Shown here in pieces: positions 8,609 through 17,225 of a stretch of 64,000 nt of DNA. The notes below the pieces were generated by a model. It made no database searches and was not told where the DNA came from. It saw nothing but the letters and a program-made list of their open reading frames with translations. The position numbers were made by a program, and so were the translations under genes. Within the stretch, counting starts at the first letter, position 1. The number at the start of each line of letters is the position of its first letter. The DNA comes from HKCCE3408 sp039191215 (lineage in GTDB: Bacteria > Pseudomonadota > Alphaproteobacteria > Rhodobacterales > Rhodobacteraceae): positions 1 through 64,000 of the forward strand of contig JBCCXT010000006.1 in NCBI GenBank assembly GCA_039191215.1, read 5' to 3'.

Positions 8609-9585
8609 CAGCGCGCCGCCATCCGGTTAAGTGTATGGCCCGCAAAAAGGCACAAGCCCGCGGACAATAGCAAGATCACCGCCTGGGCCGACCCGAATGG
8701 CGCATTCAAGTTACCGCCACGGATATTGCCGTAGATTGCCACCGCCGTGGTCTGGTTCGCGGGCGCTGCAAAGACGGTAACCGACACATAGGCGCCCAGC
8801 AAAAACACGAAAAGCAGCAGCGTTGAGCCCAGAAGCGGCAGGCGCACGGTGGGCACAATCACGGTGCGCAGGACGGTCCAATTGCCTGCGCCCATCGTGC
8901 GCGCGGCCTCCGGCAGGCTTGGGTCAAGCCGCGACAGGGCGGGGTAAAGCAGGATAACCGCGTAAGGCCAGACCAGGTAGCTCATCGTCAGGATCGTCGC
9001 AAACTGGGAGGTCTTGAACCGCACGTTGCGTGGACTGGCGAGGCCCCATTCGCGCAGCGTGTCGAACCAGCCCACATCCATCAGCCATTGCGTCACGCCG
9101 GTTGCCCGCATCAGCGCAGGCAGCCCGGAATTTGCCGACAGCAATATGTCCCAGCCCATTACAATGAAGACCTCCGACAACGACAGCGAGGCGAGCAGGA
9201 AGACAAGCCAAATCGATTGCTTGCGCCGGCTTAGCCGCGTCAGCAGTAGCGTGAACGGAAAGGCCGTCAGAACCGCCAGGATCGAGGCGATAACAGCGTA
9301 CCAAAACGAAAAGCCGAGCTGCTGGAGATAGAGGAAGGTCACCTCATCGGGCCAGCCGATCCCGACAAAAAAGCGCTGGTAGTTTTCCAGCGTGAAATCC
9401 CATACCCAGCCCGCGCCATCGATCTTGCGGCCGAACGAGATCGCCAGGACAAGAAGGAACGGCACCACACAGAGCGCAAAAACGAAAACGGCCAAGACAT
9501 AAGGCAGCCCACGCGACCAGATCAGGGCGACTTTCGGCTTGGGCGCTTCTGCCGCTGCCGTGCCAATGTCTTGAGCCAGGCTCAT
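8608..9585 (-). CDS. PotB-like ABC transporter permease
   Basis: Inner-membrane permease, 325 residues, with a long cytosolic N-terminus, then a first helix (VLAVFVFALCVVPFLLVLAI) and a periplasmic loop before the transport core. The EAA loop EAARTMGAGNWTVLRTVIVP marks the ATPase docking site. The start overlaps the end of the ATPase gene by four bases and the stop meets the next permease gene, so the transporter genes are translated together. Part of the PotABCD-like importer. Confidence 0.88.
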   Translation of the reverse strand: MSLAQDIGTAAAEAPKPKVALIWSRGLPYVLAVFVFALCVVPFLLVLAISFGRKIDGAGWVWDFTLENYQRFFVGIGWPDEVTFLYLQQLGFSFWYAVIASILAVLTAFPFTLLLTRLSRRKQSIWLVFLLASLSLSEVFIVMGWDILLSANSGLPALMRATGVTQWLMDVGWFDTLREWGLASPRNVRFKTSQFATILTMSYLVWPYAVILLYPALSRLDPSLPEAARTMGAGNWTVLRTVIVPTVRLPLLGSTLLLFVFLLGAYVSVTVFAAPANQTTAVAIYGNIRGGNLNAPFGSAQAVILLLSAGLCLFAGHTLNRMAAR

Positions 9586-10640
9586 TCCGCCGCTATCCGC
9601 TCTTTCGGGAAGACATGCAGGGCATCCGGCGGCAGACGGATTTCGGTCGTCTCGCCGGTGCGCAGCACTTGTTGCACCTCACCCAGGGCGTATTCGACCA
9701 CAACCTGGCCGATGCCGGTTTCTAAGTGGTATTCCTTGATCGGCCCGAGATCGCGGACAAAAGCCACCTTTGCTTGGAGCCGGTTGGGCCCGGGTTCGTC
9801 GTCGAGGCAGGCCCGTTCCGGGCGAATGGCAAGTTTTACGGTTGAGCCCGCGATAAACGGGGTCTCAAGCTGCAAAAGCTCCGACCCGATCCGCACGCCG
9901 CCCGCTTCAGTTTTACCGTCAAAGAAATTCGCCTTGCCAATGAAATCGGCGACAAATGCATTAGCCGGGCGGTGATAGATATCTTGCGGGGAGCCGAGCT
10001 GTTCGACCCGGCCGTTCGACATCACCACGATGCGGTCGGCCATCGTCATCGCTTCGCGCTGGTCATGCGTGACCACAATCGTCGTGATCCCCAGCCGTTG
10101 CTGCAACATACGCAACTCGACCTGCATTTCTTCGCGCAGTTTCGCATCCAGCGCCGACATCGGCTCATCGAGCAGGAAAACCTCTGGCTCTTGCGCGAGC
10201 GCGCGGGCGATGGCGACACGCTGACGCTGCCCGCCCGAGAGCGCGCCGATCGGGCGCGCGCCAAATCCGTTGAGCTGGACGAGGTCCAATAGTTTGTCCG
10301 CCCGCGCCGTGGCATCCAATTTGGGCGTGCCCGCGATACTTAGCGAATAGGCGATATTGTCGCGCACATTGAGATGCGGGAAGAGTGCAAAGCTTTGGAA
10401 AACCATGCCAAATTTGCGCTTATGCGCCGGTAAACCAGTGATGTCGGCGCCGTTAAGCAAGATGGTTCCGCTTGAGGGTGGCTCCAGCCCCGCGACCATC
10501 CGCAATAACGTGGTCTTGCCGCATCCAGATGGGCCCAAAAGAGCTGTCAGTTCGCCCTCGGGGAAACTTAGATCAGTGGGTTCGACGGCACGAATGCCGC
10601 CGAAGTTCTTGGTGATCCGCGAAAGCGTGACGCCGGACAT
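9582..10640 (-). CDS. PotA-like ABC transporter ATPase
   Basis: Cytoplasmic ATPase of 352 residues. Walker A is GPSGCGKTT (residues 36-44), followed by a Q-loop (VFQSFALFPHLNV), LSGGQRQRVAIARAL signature, Walker B VFLLDEPMSALDAK and switch His in VVTHDQREA. The last 120 residues form a TOBE-type domain, as in PotA and FbpC. I chose the ATG at 10640, which starts MSGVTLSRI and leaves seven bases after the binding-protein stop; an upstream in-frame ATG would run 27 codons into that gene. It energises the two permeases encoded downstream. Confidence 0.9.
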   Translation of the reverse strand: MSGVTLSRITKNFGGIRAVEPTDLSFPEGELTALLGPSGCGKTTLLRMVAGLEPPSSGTILLNGADITGLPAHKRKFGMVFQSFALFPHLNVRDNIAYSLSIAGTPKLDATARADKLLDLVQLNGFGARPIGALSGGQRQRVAIARALAQEPEVFLLDEPMSALDAKLREEMQVELRMLQQRLGITTIVVTHDQREAMTMADRIVVMSNGRVEQLGSPQDIYHRPANAFVADFIGKANFFDGKTEAGGVRIGSELLQLETPFIAGSTVKLAIRPERACLDDEPGPNRLQAKVAFVRDLGPIKEYHLETGIGQVVVEYALGEVQQVLRTGETTEIRLPPDALHVFPKERIAAE

Positions 10641-10647
10641 GGCGGCG

Positions 10648-11718
10648 TCAGGCCTCCGCCAACATGGCGTCCCAGTTTTCTTTGATGAAGGTCTCGTTGT
10701 CGAGATAGGCCTCATAAGCAAAGGTCAGCGCAGGCGAGCCCGAGACCATGGCAAATTCGTCATCTGTTAGGTCTGTCATCGTGCGATCAACCAGAGGGGC
10801 TGTGCCGATCATCCGGCTCATCAGCGCCTGGATCGCCGGATCGGAGGAGAAGTTCATGAACTCCGCGGCCTCGTCTGCTTTTTCTGACAGCGACGACAGG
10901 CACCAAGATCCGTAATCTTGCAGATTGCCCTCGGCCGGGAAGATCGCGCGGATCGGGAAGCCGTCAGCGGCCATCAAATTGGCGACATCGAGATAGTACT
11001 GCCCGCCGATCACATCGCCATTGATCATGCCCTGTTCCATCTGGCTTTCTGCCGTCCACCAGATCGCGACGTTCTGCTTCAACTCGCGCACCTTATCGAT
11101 GATCGCCAGCACGCCCTCGTCGCTCATCATCGTTTCCTGGCCGTCAAAGAAGGTTGCGGCAGCAATGTCGAGCAGACCCGAATTATAGTTCTGTGACAGA
11201 CCCAGAGAGGCTTCAAAGATCGAGCTGTCCCAGAAATCCGCCCAGGAGGTCGGATCGTCAACCTCATTGGGGTTCACGACCATCGCCGTGAACCACGACA
11301 TCGCGCCGACACCAAGCGGGCCCTCATCCCCTTCATAGACGAAATAAGGGTCAAGATTCGACGCCGCCGGGATCATGGCGGTGTCGAGGACCGACAGAAG
11401 GCCGCCGATCCGGCTGGCTTTGATCATCGTATCGCGGGCGTAAAGCGAGATATCGGCCGGGACATTGCCCGCGGTGGCGGCTTGTTGCATCGTGACCAGC
11501 CAATCGGTGGAGTTGGGCTGTGTGATGCTTTCCACGGTTATCCCCGTAGCCTCGGTAAAGGCGGGGTAGATGTGTTCCTTGAAGCTGTTTTCAAAGTAGC
11601 CGCCGTAAGAGCCGATCTTCAAACTGCGGCTTTGCGCGATAAGCGGTGTTGCAAGTAACGAGCCTGCGGCGACCGCGGCGCCAGATTTCAGCACCGAGCG
11701 TCTGTTGAGCTTTGCCAT
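10648..11718 (-). CDS. PotD-like periplasmic substrate-binding protein
   Basis: Solute receptor of the polyamine-type (extracellular family 1) class, 356 residues. The N-terminus MAKLNRRSVLKSGAAVAAG is a clear twin-arginine signal ending near LIAQS. The mature chain begins LKIGSYGGYFENSFKEH, typical of PotD/IdiA-like receptors. I prefer the ATG at 11718 because an AAGGGGAT ribosome-binding site lies six bases before it; the ATG at 11724 has no room for one. It is the first gene of an eight-gene operon running to 5010, which ends in four non-transport genes that hint at an amide-, carbamoyl- or hydantoin-like nutrient. Confidence 0.88.
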   Translation of the reverse strand: MAKLNRRSVLKSGAAVAAGSLLATPLIAQSRSLKIGSYGGYFENSFKEHIYPAFTEATGITVESITQPNSTDWLVTMQQAATAGNVPADISLYARDTMIKASRIGGLLSVLDTAMIPAASNLDPYFVYEGDEGPLGVGAMSWFTAMVVNPNEVDDPTSWADFWDSSIFEASLGLSQNYNSGLLDIAAATFFDGQETMMSDEGVLAIIDKVRELKQNVAIWWTAESQMEQGMINGDVIGGQYYLDVANLMAADGFPIRAIFPAEGNLQDYGSWCLSSLSEKADEAAEFMNFSSDPAIQALMSRMIGTAPLVDRTMTDLTDDEFAMVSGSPALTFAYEAYLDNETFIKENWDAMLAEA

Positions 11719-11945
11719 GTTCATCCCCTTCGGACCTGTCGCATTGTTCATTATCCAACAGCCTGCAGAATGCGGCCTCCGGTCCGTCAACGCGTGCTGA
11801 TCCGAATTGCGCCATGTTTGCGGGTGCTCGCCTAATTTTTGGGCGAACGGCCGGGGCTTGGGTTTTTTGTTGGCGCTAAAAGTTCTCTCTCGCAGGGATC
11901 GCGCGATGATGCGCGGGTGCAGCAATCGACGGGGAGAGTGGGGAT
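11719..11945. promoter_or_regulatory. Divergent promoter region
   Basis: The 227 bases between the PotD-like gene (leftward) and the dioxygenase gene (rightward) must hold both promoters. A short inverted repeat, TCGCC with GGCGA separated by nine bases, lies near 11828-11846 and could be an operator, but no regulator gene is adjacent. The dioxygenase has a strong purine-rich ribosome-binding site (GGGGAGAGTGGGGAT) just before its ATG. Exact promoter boxes were not resolved. Confidence 0.4.
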
Positions 11946-13031
11946 ATGACCAGACCGGCAATATCAGACGACCAGAAAGCATTGACGATTGCGGATGCCG
12001 CACTGCCGGTGATTGATCTGGCCCCGCTGATTGACGGCACGCAGGCTGGCCGCGCCAAGGTTGCCGCCGAACTGGGCGAGGCGGCACGGACATCGGGCTT
12101 TTTCTATGTCACCGGGCACGGCATTCCCGAAGACCAGATCGCGGCGATGTTTGCGGCCTCCAAGGCGTTCCACGAAAAGCCGCGCAGCTACAAGATGCGC
12201 TACTGGTCGGGCTTCACGACCCATCACCGCGGCTACGTGCCTTACGAAGAAAACGGCGTCGAATTTCCCAAGACGATCAATTTCAACGAGGCTTGGGATA
12301 TGTCTTTTGAGGCGCCCCGAGATCATCCTGACTACATCGCCGAATGGCGCATGACCGGCCCCAATATCTGGCCCGACATTCCCGGCTGGCGCGACACGGT
12401 GTCGGGCTATTACAGCGCGGTTTTTAATCTGGGCTTGCGGCTGATGGATGCACTGGCGCTGGAATTGGGTGTCGAGACCGAAGAACTGACCCAGCACATT
12501 ACCTATCCGACCTCACAGCTTCGCATGTTGCGCTATATCGAAAACGACATGCCCGCGACGAATGAAATGGTCGGCATCGGCGCGCATTCGGATTTCGAAT
12601 GTTTCACCATTCTTCTGCAAGGCGGCCCTGGCTTGCAGGTCATGAACGCCGAAGATGTCTGGATCGAGGCACCGCCGATCCCGGGCTGCTTTGTCGTCAA
12701 TATTGGCGATATTTTTGAGACCTGGTCGGGCGGTCAGTTCAAATCGACCCAGCACCGCGTCGTGAATTCAGGCCGCGAGCGCTACTCCTTCCCGCTCTTT
12801 TTCGGGCTCGACTACCACGCGATTGTAGAGCCGCTGAAGAAATTCCGCACACCTGAGACTGTCGAGAAATATCCGCCGATGAAAGCCGGAGAGCATTTGA
12901 TGGCCATGTCGATCAAAGCCTTCCGCTATATGGCAGAGGCAAAAGACGCGGGGCTGTTCACGCCCGACTACGAGGTGCCTGACGAAAACCCGTTCAAGCG
13001 CGAAGCCAAATCGCCCGACCAAGCCGGATAG
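11946..13031 (+). CDS. Isopenicillin N synthase-like 2OG/Fe(II) dioxygenase
   Basis: Cytosolic non-haem iron oxygenase of 361 residues. The DIOX_N half (PVIDLAPLIDG, residues 22-32, then GFFYVTGHGIPE) is followed by the double-stranded beta-helix core. The iron facial triad is His214 and Asp216 (GAHSDFECFT) and His270 (STQHRVVN), with Arg279 of RYS positioned for 2-oxoglutarate. The substrate cannot be read; members hydroxylate or oxidise amino acids, nucleobases and many small acids. It is divergent from the PotABCD-like operon and convergent with the kinase gene, so it may serve the same nutrient as the importer, which is inference. Confidence 0.88.
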   Translation: MTRPAISDDQKALTIADAALPVIDLAPLIDGTQAGRAKVAAELGEAARTSGFFYVTGHGIPEDQIAAMFAASKAFHEKPRSYKMRYWSGFTTHHRGYVPYEENGVEFPKTINFNEAWDMSFEAPRDHPDYIAEWRMTGPNIWPDIPGWRDTVSGYYSAVFNLGLRLMDALALELGVETEELTQHITYPTSQLRMLRYIENDMPATNEMVGIGAHSDFECFTILLQGGPGLQVMNAEDVWIEAPPIPGCFVVNIGDIFETWSGGQFKSTQHRVVNSGRERYSFPLFFGLDYHAIVEPLKKFRTPETVEKYPPMKAGEHLMAMSIKAFRYMAEAKDAGLFTPDYEVPDENPFKREAKSPDQAG

Positions 13032-13038
13032 CGCGGCG

Positions 13039-14496
13039 TCAGGCACTAAAGGGCAGGGCGCGGTGGCGCTGAACCCGGTCTTCAAGCGCAGGCTTCAGGG
13101 CTAAATTTGGTTCGATGACCGCGGCTGGCGCCGGTTTTGCCGAAAGGATCGCATCCCGTTCAGCCGGTTGAAGTGCCGCCATCGCCATGCGCGCGGCACC
13201 CAGACAAGCGGCAATATCACCCTGTTTCGGCATTGCGATTTCGGTCCCGATCAATGTGGCGATGAGTTGTGTCCAAAACCGCGACCGCGTGCCGCCGCCG
13301 ACGGCCTGCACGTCCGCGATTGGCACGCCTGCGCCAATTTGCGCGGTGTGGGCTGCGTGAAACTGCATCGCCACGCCCTCCAACACCGCGTAAGCCAGGG
13401 CCGCCTTGCCGTGGCCCGGACCGATCGCACCGATCATACCGGTTGCATCAGGTCGGTTGTCGGGCGTCCGGACACCCGTGATCGACGGTCGGGCAACAGG
13501 CATTTCGGTAATGCCATCTGCCGCGGCGGTGGCCTCGGCCATGGCGGCAAGATCAGCGGCGGGGGTCGCGGTCAGGCGCGCCAGCCAATCAAGCGCCTGC
13601 GTCGCGGCCATCACCACACCCATCGACAGGTACACATCTGGCGCTGCATGGGGCGTTGTCAGGATCGCTTGGTCAGGGGCGGGGTGAAAGGCCGCATCCA
13701 CCGCGCTCAGCACGCCGGACGTGCCGATGCTAAGCGCCGCACGACCGGAAATGGCCGCGCCCACGCCTAGGGCGCCTGCGTAATTGTCGCCGCTGCCCGC
13801 CGCCACCAGAACGGCGTTTGGTGTCTTCCATCGCGCGCATAGCTCCGCTCGAAGCTCCCCCGCCGCATCGCATGATCCCAAAAGCGGGGGCAGGCGCGCA
13901 CGATCCCACCCGGCGGCGGACAGCAAGTCGTCGTCCCAGGACCCCGTCGCACAATCGAGCAGCATCGTGCCCGAGGCATCTGATACCTCTGTTGCGCGCT
14001 CGCCGGTCAGATAGAGCCGCACATAATCCTTCGGCAGCATCAGCACATCCGCCCGCTCCAGCGCATCTGGCGCGTGTTTGGCCAACCATAACAGCTTTGG
14101 CGCCGTCAGTCCGGGATCGGGCGCGCCATTGGTGCGCGATCCGATATCCGGCACGCGCCGCAACAGCTCCGCGCATTCGTCAAGTGCGCGTTGATCGTTC
14201 CACAGAATGCACGGGGTCGTGGGCCGGTTATCTGCGTCCAGCAGCACCTGGCCCAGCATGTGACCCGAAAGTGAGATGCCCGCCAGCCGCGCCATCAGGT
14301 CCGGTCGGTCGGCGGCCAATTCATCGAATGCCGCACAAGTCAGGCGCCACCATTGATCGGGATCCTGCTGGCTCCACCCGGAATGGGGGATGTCGACCGG
14401 CGACGGGCGGGCGGCCGCGGCTAGGCAGGTGAAATGCTCATCAACCAGCGCGACTTTGATGCCGGATGTGCCAAGATCGATACCGGCAACGATCAT
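13039..14496 (-). CDS. FGGY-family carbohydrate kinase, xylulokinase-like
   Basis: ATP-dependent sugar kinase of 485 residues, the normal XylB length. The N-terminal phosphate motif is GIDLGTSGIKVAL (residues 5-17), the adenosine side shows AAGSGDNYAGALG with the probable catalytic Asp, and the C-terminal half has AVGGGTRSRFW. The substrate loop reads ISLSGHMLG where classical xylulokinases have SGQMHG, so the sugar may be a different ketose or polyol. It is last in the leftward arm and overlaps the SorC regulator by four bases. In this locus it should phosphorylate the imported sugar or a product formed by the dehydrogenases of the right arm. Confidence 0.85.
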   Translation of the reverse strand: MIVAGIDLGTSGIKVALVDEHFTCLAAAARPSPVDIPHSGWSQQDPDQWWRLTCAAFDELAADRPDLMARLAGISLSGHMLGQVLLDADNRPTTPCILWNDQRALDECAELLRRVPDIGSRTNGAPDPGLTAPKLLWLAKHAPDALERADVLMLPKDYVRLYLTGERATEVSDASGTMLLDCATGSWDDDLLSAAGWDRARLPPLLGSCDAAGELRAELCARWKTPNAVLVAAGSGDNYAGALGVGAAISGRAALSIGTSGVLSAVDAAFHPAPDQAILTTPHAAPDVYLSMGVVMAATQALDWLARLTATPAADLAAMAEATAAADGITEMPVARPSITGVRTPDNRPDATGMIGAIGPGHGKAALAYAVLEGVAMQFHAAHTAQIGAGVPIADVQAVGGGTRSRFWTQLIATLIGTEIAMPKQGDIAACLGAARMAMAALQPAERDAILSAKPAPAAVIEPNLALKPALEDRVQRHRALPFSA

Positions 14497-15461
14497 GCCG
14501 GGCTGTCCACCAGAAGCTGCGCAGTGCGCTCATCGGTGATCAGATGATCGACGCAGCCACGGCGCAAAATTGCCCGGATAATCGGCACCTTGCCGGCCCC
14601 ACCGGCGGCTACAATCACATTGGGGAGGCGGTCGAGATCTTCCAGCTCTAGGCCCAATAGGCGCTGGTTGATCTCGTGATCGATCTTCGCGCCAGAGGCA
14701 TCCAGGAAATAACCCATGATATCGCCGACAGCGCCCGCCGCCTGAAGCTCCGCCTTGGTCAGGTCATCGGGCAAGCCGTCGGCCAACAAGAGCGATGTGT
14801 TCATGTCACCTGCGGCCAGGGCCAAGCCGTCGGCGGCGCGGATTTTCTCGATCGAGCCGCGGAATTCTTTCTGATCGCGCAGTATCTTACGGCTTTCGAC
14901 GCTTGCGGCGTAAACCGGCGCGGTGAAATAGCTGTGACGCGCATTGCACAGATCGCCCAGCCGTGTCGTGATCTCGTAGCTGTTGACGTCAGAGCCTTTG
15001 CTCAGCCCGCCCATCACCGAGGTGATCTCAAGCTCGGGGCGGTTGAGCGGCTCCATAAATCGGGTCGCCATGTTCAGCGTGTTGCCCCAGGACATGCCAA
15101 AGAGCTGCACGTCTTCTCGGGCGAGGAATTTGGTCAGAAATTGCCCCAGGGCCGAGCCCAGGATCGTGTGCAGGTTGAAATCTTCCCCCGCAACAGGCGC
15201 CACTGTGACCGAGCCCATATCAAAGCGCGCACGCAACGTGTCTTCGAGCACAACCGAGGCGCCCATCGGCGAATTGATCGTGACCCGCACGATGCCGCGT
15301 TCGCGCGCCTCTGCCAGGGCTTTGTTGACCCTAAGACGGGTGACGCCGAATGTCTCGGCCGCTTGCGCCTGGGTCATCCCTTGGATTTCGCAGGCATAGG
15401 CCAGCCGAACCAACAGCTGCTCCTCGGCATCCAGAATTTCCGTCTTGGGTTGCCGTGACAT
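14493..15461 (-). CDS. SorC-family sugar-binding transcriptional regulator
   Basis: 322-residue regulator with an N-terminal sigma-factor-like helix-turn-helix (MTQAQAAETFGVTRLRVNKA, about residues 34-53) and a C-terminal sugar-phosphate-binding domain with the family's GAGNVGDI-like segment, here GAVGDIMGYFLDASG. Such proteins sense a phosphorylated sugar from the pathway they control. The gene lies inside the transport and kinase operon, so local autoregulation is likely. Its probable target is the palindrome ATACATATGTAT at 18630-18641 between the two arms; this pairing is inference from position. Confidence 0.88.
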   Translation of the reverse strand: MSRQPKTEILDAEEQLLVRLAYACEIQGMTQAQAAETFGVTRLRVNKALAEARERGIVRVTINSPMGASVVLEDTLRARFDMGSVTVAPVAGEDFNLHTILGSALGQFLTKFLAREDVQLFGMSWGNTLNMATRFMEPLNRPELEITSVMGGLSKGSDVNSYEITTRLGDLCNARHSYFTAPVYAASVESRKILRDQKEFRGSIEKIRAADGLALAAGDMNTSLLLADGLPDDLTKAELQAAGAVGDIMGYFLDASGAKIDHEINQRLLGLELEDLDRLPNVIVAAGGAGKVPIIRAILRRGCVDHLITDERTAQLLVDSPA

Positions 15462-15472
15462 GAATGCGGACC

Positions 15473-16291
15473 CTACTTCACAGCGCCCATCGTCAGACCC
15501 CGAACCAGCTGTTTCGATGCGATCAGGGCGAAGATCAAGACGGGGATCACAATCAGGGTCGAGGTTGCCATGATCTTGCCGTAGGGTAAGTTGTAGCCTT
15601 CCATGAAGGACACGGCCATGGCGGGCGCGGTCTTGGCCTCGTTGCGGGTCAGGACCAGGCCAAACATCAACTCATTCCACGAGAATATGAAGGCAAAGAT
15701 TGCCGAGACCGCGACGCCCGGCATGGCCAGCGGCAGGCAGATGCGCGACATGATCGTAAATTGCGAGGCGCCCTCCATCCGCGCAGCCTCGTCGAGATCA
15801 TAGGGGATGCCACGAAACTGGTCGGTGACGATCCAAATCACAATCGGCAAGTTGAAGGTCAGATAGATCAGGATCAGCGTGATATGACGGTCAAGCAGGT
15901 CCAGGTTCCGCGCAATCAAGAAAAACGGCAGCGCCAGAACGATGGGGCTGACCATGCGGTTGGTGATGAACCAAAACCACAGGTCCTTTTTGCCGCGAAA
16001 TTCGAAGCGCGCCAGGGCGAAGGCCGCGGGCACGCCGAGGACCAAAGCCAGGGCAGTGGTCGATACCGCGATAATCAGCGAGTTGATCAGCGTCTGCAAA
16101 ACGCCGTCGTCAATGAGCGCCTCGCGGTAGTTTTCGAGTGTCGGCTCGAAGATCCAGACGGGCGGCGCCTCCAGCGCCACAACTTGGGTTTTCAGCGATG
16201 TCGTCACCATCCAATAAAACGGGAAGACACAGACCAGGATTATCAGCGCCAGAAGCGCGATTTGAACCAGGTATGAGCGGTTGGTTGTCAT
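15473..16291 (-). CDS. MalG-like sugar ABC transporter permease
   Basis: Inner-membrane permease of the carbohydrate CUT1 class, 272 residues, six predicted helices. The EAA loop reads EAARMEGASQFTIMSRICLP in the second half and docks the MalK-like ATPase encoded at 18709. The C-terminus ends VRGLTMGAVK, the usual MalG-type tail. Only three bases separate it from the MalF-like gene. It forms the channel with that protein and uses the binding protein at 17226. Confidence 0.9.
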   Translation of the reverse strand: MTTNRSYLVQIALLALIILVCVFPFYWMVTTSLKTQVVALEAPPVWIFEPTLENYREALIDDGVLQTLINSLIIAVSTTALALVLGVPAAFALARFEFRGKKDLWFWFITNRMVSPIVLALPFFLIARNLDLLDRHITLILIYLTFNLPIVIWIVTDQFRGIPYDLDEAARMEGASQFTIMSRICLPLAMPGVAVSAIFAFIFSWNELMFGLVLTRNEAKTAPAMAVSFMEGYNLPYGKIMATSTLIVIPVLIFALIASKQLVRGLTMGAVK

Positions 16292-16294
16292 CGC

Positions 16295-17161
16295 TCAGAC
16301 CTCTTTGTAAAACACGCGGATGTAGATCTGCGCCAGGATGATGGTGATGATCAGCAGGATGATCGCCTGCGCCGAGGCCAAGCCCTGGTCAAAGGCGCGA
16401 AAGCCCACCCGTTGGATCATCAACGAGATGAACTCGGTGGAGGCACCGGGCCCCCCGCGGGTCAGCGTGAAGACCATATCGAACAGCTTCAGCGTATCGG
16501 CGGTGCGCAGGATCAGAACCGCCACCAAGCCAGGGATCAGAAACGGCATCTGCACGTAGCGCAGCACCGTCCACCAGCTTTTCGTCTCGAGCCGCGCGGC
16601 CTCCTCGATTTCGGTCGGGACCATGGTCAGACCCGCCAGCAGAACCAGCGCGACAAACGGCGTCCACTGCCAGACATCCCAAAACACGATCATGATGAAC
16701 GCATTTGTCGGATCACCAATCCAGTTGATGTCAGCCCCGCCGAAAAGTTGGTTCATGACGCCAAAGCGTTGGTTGAACATCACCTGTCCCAACAGGCCGA
16801 CAACGGCATAGGTAGTCGCCATCGGCAGCACCAGGCTGAGCCGGCAGAGCGTTTTCAGAAGCGACAACCCGGGGCGGTGCAGGACCAGCGCGATCCCCAT
16901 ACCAAGGGCCAATTGCAGCGGCAGAGACGTGATCAGCAGCAGAAACGTCCGCCCCATCGACTGCCAGAACGTCTCATCCGTCAGCACGGTCCAGTAATTG
17001 TCCAGGCCGACAAAGCGCCGTTGGTTCAGCCGGGTGAGGTTGAAAAACTGCAGCGAGGTCCAAGCCGCATAAAGCAGCGGCGCGATCCCGATAAGCGCAA
17101 GCGAGACCACCGCCGGGCCGATAAAGCCAAAGATGGTCTTTCGCGATGCTCTGCCGCGCAT
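16295..17161 (-). CDS. MalF-like sugar ABC transporter permease
   Basis: Inner-membrane permease, 288 residues, CUT1 class. A short basic N-terminus (MRGRASRKT) leads into the first helix. The EAA loop EEAARLETKSWWTVLRYVQM is clear, and the stretch LTRGGPGASTEFISLMIQR is diagnostic of the MalF/UgpA group. It lies 64 bases downstream of the binding-protein gene, with a stem-loop in the gap, and is followed after three bases by the partner permease. Confidence 0.9.
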   Translation of the reverse strand: MRGRASRKTIFGFIGPAVVSLALIGIAPLLYAAWTSLQFFNLTRLNQRRFVGLDNYWTVLTDETFWQSMGRTFLLLITSLPLQLALGMGIALVLHRPGLSLLKTLCRLSLVLPMATTYAVVGLLGQVMFNQRFGVMNQLFGGADINWIGDPTNAFIMIVFWDVWQWTPFVALVLLAGLTMVPTEIEEAARLETKSWWTVLRYVQMPFLIPGLVAVLILRTADTLKLFDMVFTLTRGGPGASTEFISLMIQRVGFRAFDQGLASAQAIILLIITIILAQIYIRVFYKEV

Positions 17162-17182
17162 GCCGCCTCCCCTCTTTTTGCC

Positions 17183-17211
17183 GGTCAGGGCAACCGGTCG
17201 CTGCCCTGGCC
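17183..17211 (-). other. mRNA stem-loop between binding protein and permease genes
   Basis: On the minus strand CAGGGCA pairs perfectly with TGCCCTG across a nine-base loop, and outer GG/CC pairs extend it. No T-run follows in the direction of transcription, so it is more likely an mRNA-stabilising or attenuating hairpin that keeps the binding protein in excess than a full terminator. Confidence 0.45.
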
Positions 17212-17225
17212 GTTATGCACCAGGC

